DNA from: Chloroflexota bacterium
Lineage (GTDB): Bacteria > Chloroflexota > Anaerolineae > Promineifilales > Promineifilaceae
Length of the DNA: 6,071 nucleotides
Assembly: GCA_020353135.1 (NCBI GenBank)
Contig: CP070688.1
Location: 1,361,982 to 1,368,052, forward strand
Reading direction: 5' to 3'
Shown here piece after piece: positions 1 through 5,816 of the stretch (its first letter is position 1; every line of letters starts with the position of its first letter). The notes below the pieces were generated by a model. It saw nothing but the letters and a program-made list of their open reading frames with translations. It searched no databases and was not told the DNA's origin. A program made the position numbers and the translations under genes.

Positions 1-29
1 ATTTCGGAACCGGCCGATGAAGTGAACGG

Positions 30-43
30 CCGTCTCGAGACGG
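30..43. repeat. 14-bp perfect palindrome downstream of the regulator gene
   Basis: The sequence CCGTCTCGAGACGG reads identically on both strands. It lies about 50 bases beyond the stop codon of the minus-strand regulator. With no loop and no following T-run on either strand it is a poor intrinsic terminator, although an RNA copy could still form a stem with a strained tip. A second overlapping pairing is possible, because CGGCCG occurs at 11-16 and again at 27-32. It could be a protein-binding site or chance in GC-rich DNA. No gene is visible in 1-89. Confidence 0.4.
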
Positions 44-89
44 GACCACCTGGGTTTGCATGACGGGTATCAACTTGATTCGGCGAAGT

Positions 90-3000
90 CTAGCCGAGCA
101 GCTGCGCCACCGCCGGCTGGCCCAGGAAGACAGCCCGCATTTCACCGGCATGGGCAGCGATATCGCATACAGCCAACCGAGCCTGATCGCGTAGCCGTTC
201 GGCCGCAGCCTCATCGCCACACGCCCTTTCCAGCTTGCTGCAGGTGGCCAGAATTTTCCACAGCATGGCCCGTTCATCCTGCGCTTCAGCCACCCTCCTG
301 GCTTCCAAAAGCGTGGCCCGGGCCATTTCGTAGTGGCCCAGGACAAGCTCGGCCCGGCCGCGCAGCCAATACTCGTCGGCCAGCAGGGATATGAAACCGG
401 CCTCGCGAAACGGCCGTACTCGCTCATCCAATCCGGCGAATAGCGCTTCCGGCTTCCCCTGGGCCAGGTTCAGATGCCCATAGGCTACGGCCATGGTGGT
501 TATGGCATTTGAATCCACCGGCAGCGTAGACAGCTGCTCGTCCAATATCGCCCGGCCCTCTTCCAATCTGCCACAGACGATCTTCGCCAGGGCAGCCTGG
601 GTGAGATAGAACTGGACAAAGAGGGGGTTAATGGCCTCGCGCTGGGCGTAGAGCCTGTCGGCCCACCGTTCGGCCTCTTCCAACGCCCCGATCGCCAGAT
701 ATACCCCGATTCGTGCCCACTGATGGCCGTGCTCCTCATTAATGTGACCGATGGCCGCGCTGAGCGCGCCGACCTTCTCGGCGGCGTCCAGCGCCTGTTC
801 AAAGCGGCCTTGCCGGGCATGGGCTAGAGCCAGGTAAGTCCAGCCTTGTCCCTCATCTACGCGGCTGCCAATAGAGCCCCCCAACCGAACCAATTCCGGG
901 GCTTCGGCCAGCGTGCGTTCGTGATCACCGATAGCGTAGTGGAGGATTAGCATATATCTGGACGCTTCAGCCACCCGGGGCAGGTTGCCCAGCTCGCGCC
1001 AAATTGACCGGGCTTCGCTCAGCACCTTTAGGGCTGGCTCGAGTTGCTTCTGCACAAAGAACGGCCAGCATAGAATGAGCAATATGCGGCCTACCATCTC
1101 TTTCAGACCCAATTCACGGGCCAGCGATAGCGCTTCCTGGCCATAGGTCATGACCAGGTTATTATCGCCGGCGCTGGTGAACTCGACCATCATCAATGCC
1201 CATAGCGCGCCGGCTTCGGCGGCCTTATCTGCCAACTGCCGGGCCAGCGCCAATGCCTCCTGGGCCAGTTCCCTCGCTTTAGGCGGATTGAACAAACTTG
1301 TGTAGTAGCCATAAAGGGTGCTCAGGCTGATCAGCGCGGCCATTTCCAGGGTTCGATACTGTGATTGCACGGCGACCGCCAGCATCTCTTCATAATTGTC
1401 CCGCGCCGCCTGGTCGTCATTAACCAACTCCAACGCCTGACCGCGCTGCCGATACAAACGACCCAGCAAATCCGCGTCAATAGATTCGCCCCTATCTTGC
1501 ATGCGATTGGCCACATCACGAGCTGTATCGAAGTGGGCCAGGGCTTCCTGCGTCGCAGAGGAGGCAAAGGCTTCGCTGCCAGCAGCCACGGAATAACGGA
1601 AGGCAGGCTCGTCCAGCAGCGCCGCCAGGGCATGGAAGGCGCACTCTGCGGCCGAGGCCCCGGACGTTTCCAAACCCAGCAATGCCCGGCGATGGAAGAC
1701 CCGCCGCCGCGCTTCGCGGCTTTCACCGTAGACCACCTCGCGGATGTAGTCATGAGCCAGCGTGTAAGGTCGCCGGCTGGACGGCCGTTCCATCATTAAG
1801 CGGCCGTCTAGCAAAGCCTCCAGGGCTTCCAGGGCATCCGTTTCGGACAGGTCAGCCACCTGGCACAAACGCTCAAAAGTACAGGTCCGGCCCAACGCGG
1901 CCGCGGCCAGAAGCAAAGCCCCTTCCTCCCTCGAATGCTGCGCCAGCCGGGCTTTGATGACCTCGCGCACCCCGGGCGGCAGTGGTACCTGGGCCACTGA
2001 ACGGACGTGGTCCAAAGCCGCGGTGAAATCGTAAATCGGCTGACCCTCGCCGGTCACCGGCAGGATATCTTGCTCAACCAGCATTTGCAGTAGGGCTTCG
2101 ATGAAGAAGGGCAACCCCCGCGTCTCGGCCCACAGCCAGGCCGCGAAGGCCGATGCGGCCGAGCCCGTCGGCGTATCGTCCGACCTCTCTCCGGCCAGCC
2201 TCCTGACAAGCTGTTCGACGGCCGCGCCGCTCAGGGTATCCAGCAGCAAGCGGGTCAAAGGCGCGTCGCGCTCCAAGCTGGCCAGCCACTCTCGCAGCGC
2301 AGCATCGGCGGCGTAGGCCTCCTGGCGAATCGCCACCAGCAGCAGGATGGGCGATCCCGTTTCCGCCCAGCGCCGGGCCAGATAGTGGACCAGGTCAAGG
2401 GTATCAGCGTCGGCCCACTGCATATCATCCAGCACCAAGACGGCCGGGCGGCCGGCTGTCAGGGCACTGCCCAGAAGGGCGGCGGCCTCGAACAGGCGAG
2501 CTCGCACGAACTGGGCGTCGCCGGTCATGGGCGGCGGCAGGTCGGGATAGCGGGCCCGAATTTCGGGCATCAACTGGCTCAGTTCGGCCAACCAGACATC
2601 TTCCAGGAGATCTTCCGGGGCGTTCACCGCCTCCAGTCGTGCGCGCAAAGCCTCGACGATGGGCTGGTAAGCCAGCCGGCCGCCGGTCTCATAGGCCCGG
2701 CCCTGCCAGAGTTCGGCCTCCGGCGATTCCAGCCTGGCCCATTCTTGAAAGGCGCCGACCAGGCGCGTCTTGCCCACGCCGGCGGCGCCGATGACGGCCG
2801 CCACTTGGGCTCCGTCCTGGCCCGACTGGCGGAAGGCGGCCACCAGGCGGCCGTGTTCATCGGAACGGCCGACCAGGGGCAGCGCCAGGCGCCGCTCCGC
2901 GGCGCCGGCCAGGCCAAAGCCGGCTGCGGACGATAGCCCGGGGCTTTCCTGCTCGACGCGGCCGCGGCCGATGTTATCGGCCAGCACGGCTGTCTCCCGG

Positions 3001-3686
3001 CTCGGTTCCAGGTCCAGTTCCTGCCGGAGCGTCGCCTGCAGCCGTTGGTAGGTCTGCAGGGCAGCCGGGCGTTGGCCGCTCAGAGCCTGGGCGGCCATCA
3101 GGCGCCGGTAGGCCTGTTCGCTTAACGGGGCCCGGGCCGCCCAGCGGGCGGCCGTTTCGGCCGCCGCAGCGCTGCTATGGGTCGCCAGCAGGTGCTGCGA
3201 AAGGCGGTCGTAGACTGTCTCCAACTGGCGCTGGCAGGCCTCGCGCCGGATGGCGGCCCAGGTGTCAAAGCCAGTTGCATCGGGCAGGTTAAAGCCCTCC
3301 AGAAACTCGCCCCGATCCAAAGACAGGACCGGGCTGAATTCTTCGGCGGGCAGCTCCTCGCGGGCGGCCGCGGCCAGCCAGGCCAGGTCCAGATCATGGG
3401 CTAACTCAAAATCAAAGGCAACGGACGACCCTTCGGTCAGGATATATTCCCCGGCCGGCTGCAGCGCTTGACGCAGGCGCGATAAGGCGCCGCGCAGGGT
3501 GATGGCGGCTTTCTCGGGCGCGCTCTCCGGCCACAACAGGGTCATCAGCGTCTCCCGGCTGGGCCGGCCGCCCTCGACCACCAGGTAGAGCAACAGGGCC
3601 AGTACCTTGCGGGTTGGAAACGAAAGCGGCCGCTGGCCAACCGTGACCTCGGGGCTCCCTAGAAGGCGAATGGTTAATGGTTCCAT
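90..3686 (-). CDS. BTAD-domain transcriptional regulator with AAA/STAND ATPase and TPR repeats
   Basis: This intact 1198-residue protein is a cytoplasmic, SARP/AfsR-like DNA-binding regulator. Residues 1-95 look like an OmpR-type winged helix (RLLGSPEV, KVLALLLYLV, then LLWPES). Residues 98-240 are the helical bacterial transcriptional activation domain, ending in ELDLEPSRET. A linker leads to LVGRSDE (271-277), the usual opening of an AAA module. Walker A is GAAGVGKT (300-307, K306); Walker B is VLVLDDMQWAD (416-426, D420/D421). Further STAND-type landmarks are GLPFFIEALL (524-533) and LAHDYIREVVY (643-653). From about 700 to the end it is helical, with six to eight degenerate TPRs (for example 739-773, 827-860, 1104-1135). 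The ATG is preceded by GAGGT seven bases upstream. There is no C-terminal LuxR helix-turn-helix, so DNA binding must lie at the N-terminus. By family analogy, ATP binding and TPR-mediated sensing would gate DNA binding. The ligand is unknown. It is divergent from the SnoaL-like gene, its likeliest target. Confidence 0.93.
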   Translation of the reverse strand: MEPLTIRLLGSPEVTVGQRPLSFPTRKVLALLLYLVVEGGRPSRETLMTLLWPESAPEKAAITLRGALSRLRQALQPAGEYILTEGSSVAFDFELAHDLDLAWLAAAAREELPAEEFSPVLSLDRGEFLEGFNLPDATGFDTWAAIRREACQRQLETVYDRLSQHLLATHSSAAAAETAARWAARAPLSEQAYRRLMAAQALSGQRPAALQTYQRLQATLRQELDLEPSRETAVLADNIGRGRVEQESPGLSSAAGFGLAGAAERRLALPLVGRSDEHGRLVAAFRQSGQDGAQVAAVIGAAGVGKTRLVGAFQEWARLESPEAELWQGRAYETGGRLAYQPIVEALRARLEAVNAPEDLLEDVWLAELSQLMPEIRARYPDLPPPMTGDAQFVRARLFEAAALLGSALTAGRPAVLVLDDMQWADADTLDLVHYLARRWAETGSPILLLVAIRQEAYAADAALREWLASLERDAPLTRLLLDTLSGAAVEQLVRRLAGERSDDTPTGSAASAFAAWLWAETRGLPFFIEALLQMLVEQDILPVTGEGQPIYDFTAALDHVRSVAQVPLPPGVREVIKARLAQHSREEGALLLAAAALGRTCTFERLCQVADLSETDALEALEALLDGRLMMERPSSRRPYTLAHDYIREVVYGESREARRRVFHRRALLGLETSGASAAECAFHALAALLDEPAFRYSVAAGSEAFASSATQEALAHFDTARDVANRMQDRGESIDADLLGRLYRQRGQALELVNDDQAARDNYEEMLAVAVQSQYRTLEMAALISLSTLYGYYTSLFNPPKARELAQEALALARQLADKAAEAGALWALMMVEFTSAGDNNLVMTYGQEALSLARELGLKEMVGRILLILCWPFFVQKQLEPALKVLSEARSIWRELGNLPRVAEASRYMLILHYAIGDHERTLAEAPELVRLGGSIGSRVDEGQGWTYLALAHARQGRFEQALDAAEKVGALSAAIGHINEEHGHQWARIGVYLAIGALEEAERWADRLYAQREAINPLFVQFYLTQAALAKIVCGRLEEGRAILDEQLSTLPVDSNAITTMAVAYGHLNLAQGKPEALFAGLDERVRPFREAGFISLLADEYWLRGRAELVLGHYEMARATLLEARRVAEAQDERAMLWKILATCSKLERACGDEAAAERLRDQARLAVCDIAAHAGEMRAVFLGQPAVAQLLG

Positions 3687-3843
3687 TTCACATACCTCGA
3701 CCTAAACGGCCGGCTTCACTGTGTTCTTGGATCGCTCAGCCGCTAAAGGCTATCGATCTTTGCACGTTTATGGATCGCCTGGATTGTAATGTGGGCGGCA
3801 AGGTAACCCATTGTACGCCTTCCAGGGCAAAAGGAGAAATCAA
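3687..3843. promoter_or_regulatory. Divergent intergenic control region
   Basis: These 157 bases separate the start codons of the regulator (minus) and the SnoaL-like gene (plus), so both promoters should lie here. No promoter is convincing. The best plus-strand candidate is TTGCAC (3760-3765) and TGTAAT (3785-3790), with a long 19-base spacer and a poor -35. Ribosome binding sites are clear on both sides: GAGGT (complement of 3694-3698) for the regulator and AAGGAG (3831-3836) for the plus-strand gene. A direct repeat in the region is listed separately. Divergent control by the adjacent regulator is inference. Confidence 0.6.
3728..3778 (+). repeat. Direct repeat TGGATCGC, two copies 43 bp apart
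   Basis: TGGATCGC occurs at 3728-3735 and again at 3771-3778, start to start 43 bp, which is close to four helical turns. A related TCGATC sits between them at 3753-3758. SARP-type regulators are known to bind short direct repeats placed on one face of the helix, usually at 11- or 22-bp periods. The second copy falls between the weak -35 and -10 candidates for the SnoaL-like gene. The repeat is seen directly; its role as the regulator's operator is inference and it could be chance. Confidence 0.4.
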
Positions 3844-4266
3844 ATGTCAACCGAAACCAACAAAGCGACCGTCCGTCGTTACGTGGAGCAGGTCATGGGA
3901 GCCGGCCGGGCCAATCTTATCGACGAATTCATGGTCGAAAGTATCGCGCTTCACGGTACTGGTCTCGAGCCCGGATTGCCGGCTCTGGGGCAGTGGGTGG
4001 CGATGCTGGACAGCGCTTTCCCGGACCGGCAGCTGACCGTCGACGACGTAGTCGCCGAAGGGGACAGGGTCGTGGCCAGAGTCACGATGAGGGGAACGCA
4101 CCAGGGGGAGATGCAGGGCATTCCGGCTACCGGGAAAGCGATCAACCAGAGTTCGATCACCATTTTCCGCCTGGCCAACGGCAAGATAGCCGAGGGTTGG
4201 TTTGCGGCCGATAACCTGAGCCTGATGCAGCAGTTGGGCGTCATCCCTGCACTTCAAGCTGCTTGA
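3844..4266 (+). CDS. SnoaL-like (ester cyclase / NTF2-fold) protein
   Basis: This 140-residue cytoplasmic protein has the size and pattern of the SnoaL-like polyketide cyclase/ester cyclase family (COG5485 type), a cone-shaped alpha+beta barrel of the NTF2 superfamily. Visible landmarks are an N-terminal helix (NKATVRRYVEQVM, 6-18), AFPDRQLTVDDVVAEGDRVV (58-77), the strand segment VTMRGTHQGEMQGIPATGK (80-98) and IFRLANGKIAEGWFAAD (107-123). D123 lies near the position of the catalytic aspartate in SnoaL; this is from memory of the family, not an alignment. Many family members are not cyclases, so the substrate cannot be assigned. The ATG at 3844 is preferred over an in-frame TTG at 3811, because AAGGAG sits seven bases before it and the extra 11 residues are not family-like. 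It is divergent from the large regulator, its probable controller, and probably co-transcribed with the membrane-protein gene 86 bases downstream. Confidence 0.85.
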   Translation: MSTETNKATVRRYVEQVMGAGRANLIDEFMVESIALHGTGLEPGLPALGQWVAMLDSAFPDRQLTVDDVVAEGDRVVARVTMRGTHQGEMQGIPATGKAINQSSITIFRLANGKIAEGWFAADNLSLMQQLGVIPALQAA

Positions 4267-4276
4267 GAGTTGTGGT

Positions 4277-4292
4277 CCCAAGATTGCTTGGG
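4277..4292 (+). other. Intergenic RNA hairpin CCCAAG-ATTG-CTTGGG
   Basis: A perfect 6-bp stem (4277-4282 with 4287-4292) and a 4-base loop start eleven bases after the stop of the SnoaL-like gene. No T-run follows, so it is not a standard terminator. It could stabilise the upstream message, slow polymerase, or set the relative expression of the two plus-strand genes. The pairing is seen in the sequence; any role is inference. Confidence 0.45.
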
Positions 4293-4297
4293 CCCCA

Positions 4298-4326
4298 GGC
4301 GCGGAAACCTATGGCGGTCCTGCGCC
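4298..4326 (+). other. Second intergenic hairpin before the membrane-protein gene
   Basis: GGCGCGGA (4298-4305) can pair with TCC-T-GCGCC (4318-4326), giving five plus three base pairs with one bulged T and a 12-base loop. It sits just upstream of the AGGAGG at 4341-4346 but does not include it, so it should not occlude the ribosome site by itself. Together with the preceding hairpin it fills most of the 86-base gap between the two plus-strand genes. The stem is short and could be chance. Confidence 0.3.
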
Positions 4327-4352
4327 GATAAACAAACTTTAGGAGGAATAAA

Positions 4353-4760
4353 ATGAACTTGCGTAATCTTTTCCGTGTTAGCGCCTTCTTCTTGATGATC
4401 TTCGGCCTTGTCTGGCTGTTGGCGCCGAAGGCTATGCCCGCCGCCTATGATGTAGATATTGATTCCTACACGGCGTATTTTCTGCAACAATTGGGCGCGT
4501 TTAATGTGGCCACCGCCGTCCTATTCTTCTTAGTAAGCGGGATGAGCCATTCACCGGCGCGACAGGCGGTGGTGACTTCCTTCTTTGTGTTACAAGTGTT
4601 GGCAGGAATTGTCAGCCTGCTTGGCTTACTAAACGGCGCTCTTCCTGTCGACGATGGGGGTTGGATATCCGTCGCCTCTAACCTGGTTTTCGCGCTGGCC
4701 TTTGGTTACTTCCTCTTCGTCCGGACGGAAGCATACGCCAGGCCGGAATTACAGTCGTGA
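4353..4760 (+). CDS. Small four-helix integral membrane protein, unknown function
   Basis: I do not recognise this 135-residue protein. It has four hydrophobic stretches long enough to cross the membrane: about 8-24 (FFLMIFGLVWLLAP core), 43-63 (ending AVLFFLVSG), 73-94 (FFVLQVLAGIVSLLGLL) and 105-123 (NLVFALAFGYFLFV). There is no lipobox or cleavable signal peptide; the first helix follows a basic MNLRNLFR start, so the N-terminus is probably cytoplasmic. The loop after helix 1 is acidic (DVDIDSY, 33-39) and the loop between helices 2 and 3 is basic (SPAR). No catalytic motif is visible. The overall pattern resembles small DUF-type four-helix proteins common in bacteria. A near-ideal AGGAGG lies six bases before the ATG, so translation should be strong. 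It is the last gene before an intrinsic terminator and probably shares a transcript with the SnoaL-like gene. Its GC content appears lower than that of the regulator. Confidence 0.82.
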   Translation: MNLRNLFRVSAFFLMIFGLVWLLAPKAMPAAYDVDIDSYTAYFLQQLGAFNVATAVLFFLVSGMSHSPARQAVVTSFFVLQVLAGIVSLLGLLNGALPVDDGGWISVASNLVFALAFGYFLFVRTEAYARPELQS

Positions 4761-4814
4761 AGCGATGACGCCCAGAATTTGAGGCAGGCTAAGCAGCAAC
4801 CAAGGCAGAACAGT

Positions 4815-4853
4815 AGAGCCACCGCCGATGTGAATTGGTGGTGGCTCTTTACT
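4815..4853 (+). terminator. Intrinsic terminator of the SnoaL-like/membrane-protein pair
   Basis: GAGCCACCGCC (4816-4826) pairs with GGTGGTGGCTC (4837-4847) through eleven pairs, with one G-T wobble, and a flanking A-T pair (4815/4848) makes twelve. The loop is ten bases. A short T-rich tail (TTTACTT) follows on the plus strand. On the minus strand the stem is followed by TACTG, so it should terminate mainly plus-strand transcription. It lies 54 bases after the membrane-protein stop codon and faces the converging toxin gene. Confidence 0.8.
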
Positions 4854-4946
4854 TGGGGAGGTTGTGGGTTAGAGCGGGACAGACTGCATCATTGATCACG
4901 TTCCATCACCTCGCTGGCCTGATATTGGCAGGACCGCAGAGTCGAT
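4854..4946. other. Convergent intergenic tail, nothing recognised
   Basis: This stretch lies between the plus-strand terminator and the 3' end of the minus-strand toxin gene. I see no open reading frame with a ribosome site, no RNA gene and no strong minus-strand terminator. A weak imperfect pairing around GGCCTGATATTGGC (4917-4930) is too short to call. Confidence 0.5.
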
Positions 4947-5375
4947 TCAAAGTTGATCAGCCTCCATCAGAGCCACAAATGCGGCCGGCGTTAATACCAT
5001 AATGCCCTCATATTCTCCCAATTCGAGTAGGTGTTCATCCCCGGTGATAATATAGTTGGCGCCACCAGCTACAGCACATTCGACGTAGCGATTGTCCGAT
5101 TGGTCAGAAGAGATGACGTCCAGTTTTTCCTGCGGTTCAATCCACAAAGCCTGCTCAGCAATCAGAGCGGCAAATTCAAGCCTGTTTTCCCGCACTTGTG
5201 AATACTTCTTCTGAATCCTTTCATAACCGGTAACGCGCAAGATCTCATCAATAACCGGTTGGGATACCAGCACGTCATATTGTCCCTCAAGCCACCAGCG
5301 TACGATCTTGGCCGGATTGCCTCGCTCTGATATCAGGTTGCTGACGTAGATATTGGTGTCGAGGACAATGCGCAT
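4947..5375 (-). CDS. PIN-domain RNase toxin of a type II toxin-antitoxin system
   Basis: This 142-residue protein matches the COG1569/TIGR00305-type PIN toxins in length and pattern. PIN domains are metal-dependent single-strand RNA endonucleases with a cluster of acidic residues. The expected set is present: D6 in IVLDTNIYVSNL, E44 in VIDEILRV, D94 in SDNRYVECA and D113 in ITGDEHLL, so the active site looks intact. The segment DNRYVECAVAGGANYIITGD is diagnostic of the family. It lies 27 bases downstream of the antitoxin stop codon on the same strand, so the two should be co-transcribed. Its ribosome site is weak (CAGG about eight bases before the ATG), which fits lower toxin than antitoxin synthesis. 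Many PIN toxins cleave tRNA or rRNA, but the target here is unknown. GC content looks lower than in the regulator gene, consistent with independent acquisition. Confidence 0.92.
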   Translation of the reverse strand: MRIVLDTNIYVSNLISERGNPAKIVRWWLEGQYDVLVSQPVIDEILRVTGYERIQKKYSQVRENRLEFAALIAEQALWIEPQEKLDVISSDQSDNRYVECAVAGGANYIITGDEHLLELGEYEGIMVLTPAAFVALMEADQL

Positions 5376-5402
5376 CGTATTGGCCTGTTATCATCAACAA
5401 CG

Positions 5403-5669
5403 CTATCTCCGGATGGCTTGCTGAGCAGCAAGCACATCCCGCATGACCGCATCAGGATCTGCGTCTGGATTCGCAGCTTGCACTTCACTGATCAATTCGA
5501 CTAAGCGAGCCCGCTGCTGCTTCCAGTTCTCATACACTTGAATGGGTACAACAGCAACGGCGGGTCTCCCATGGCGCTTGATGACATACTTGTCGCCCTG
5601 ATATTGAACGCCATCAACTATTCTCCGGAATTCATCCCTGGCCTTGGTTACGCCAATTGTCTTTTCCAT
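5403..5669 (-). CDS. Phd/YefM-family antitoxin
   Basis: This 88-residue protein is the antitoxin partner of the PIN toxin downstream. The N-terminal Phd/YefM fold is recognisable: IGVTKARDEFRRIVDGV (5-21), then GDKYVIKRHGRPAVAVVP (25-42) and VYENW (45-49). In this family the N-terminal half dimerises and binds DNA, while the C-terminal half is poorly ordered alone and wraps the toxin. Here that tail is residues 50-88, rich in Ala, Asp, Glu and Gln, including NPDADPDAVMRDVL (67-80). The antitoxin-first order is usual for the class and allows autorepression, strengthened by the toxin complex. The ATG at 5669 has AAGGA eleven bases upstream, slightly distant but stronger than the toxin's site. 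A promoter and an inverted repeat lie directly upstream. Phd-type antitoxins pair with several toxin families, and PIN is one known combination. Confidence 0.92.
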   Translation of the reverse strand: MEKTIGVTKARDEFRRIVDGVQYQGDKYVIKRHGRPAVAVVPIQVYENWKQQRARLVELISEVQAANPDADPDAVMRDVLAAQQAIRR

Positions 5670-5706
5670 GGTAGTTAATATCCTTAAGTTGAGAATATTT
5701 ACGTTA

Positions 5707-5730
5707 TGTACGTTCCGTAAATTACGTACA
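5707..5730. promoter_or_regulatory. Inverted-repeat operator candidate of the toxin-antitoxin operon
   Basis: TGTACGT (5707-5713) and ACGTACA (5724-5730) are perfect 7-base inverted arms around a 10-base centre. Inside the right half is a second inverted repeat, CGTAA-A-TTACG (5716-5726). On the minus strand the element begins at the -10 box and spans the expected transcription start, where bound protein would block polymerase. Phd/YefM antitoxins bind short palindromes at their own promoters, so autoregulation is the likely role. The repeats are seen directly; the binding is inference. Confidence 0.6.
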
Positions 5731-5758
5731 GTATACCAGATTTCAGTACGGCATTCAA
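5730..5758 (-). promoter_or_regulatory. Sigma-70-like promoter of the toxin-antitoxin operon
   Basis: Read on the minus strand, TTGAAT (complement of 5753-5758, four of six consensus -35 bases) is followed after exactly 17 bases by TATACT (complement of 5730-5735, five of six -10 bases). The predicted start is near 5723, giving a leader of about 54 bases before the antitoxin ATG at 5669. This is the best promoter in the window. The inverted repeat listed separately overlaps its -10 box and start. Confidence 0.62.
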
Positions 5759-5768
5759 TTTGCGCAAA
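5759..5768. repeat. 10-bp palindrome TTTGCGCAAA beside the -35 box
   Basis: A perfect palindrome directly abuts the upstream edge of the -35 hexamer of the toxin-antitoxin promoter. The position would suit a second regulator site, but a 10-bp palindrome can occur by chance. On the minus strand it follows the end of the oxidoreductase gene and lacks a T-run, so it is not an obvious terminator. Confidence 0.35.
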
Positions 5769-5816
5769 ACCCGGTACCCTGCAAGAATCTCATCCAGGCT
5801 GCAATCAATTGCCGCG

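Noticed and set aside
30..43. Palindrome as an intrinsic terminator for the regulator gene
   Set aside because: It has no loop and no T-run on the minus-strand side, so only a palindrome is reported.
56..394. Plus-strand open frame starting at 56
   Set aside because: Low-complexity Pro/Arg/Ala translation antisense to the regulator's C-terminus, with no ribosome site.
2385..2936. 183-codon plus-strand open frame inside the regulator gene
   Set aside because: It is antisense to the ATPase domain, where GC-rich coding DNA leaves antisense frames open. The translation shows no recognisable domain and the real gene has Walker motifs here.
90..3686. LuxR-family (MalT/LAL) assignment for the large regulator
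   Set aside because: There is no C-terminal LuxR helix-turn-helix; the DNA-binding domain is N-terminal and followed by a BTAD region.
3811..3843. N-terminal extension of the SnoaL-like protein from a TTG at 3811
   Set aside because: The extra residues are read through the ribosome binding site AAGGAG at 3831-3836, and the ATG at 3844 has ideal spacing and fits the family's N-terminus.
3847..4281. 144-codon minus-strand open frame over the SnoaL-like gene
   Set aside because: It is a mirror of the real gene, has no family resemblance, and the plus frame has a clear ribosome site and family motifs.
4815..4853. Bidirectional terminator also serving the toxin gene
   Set aside because: On the minus strand the stem is followed by TACTG rather than a T-run, so support exists only for the plus strand.
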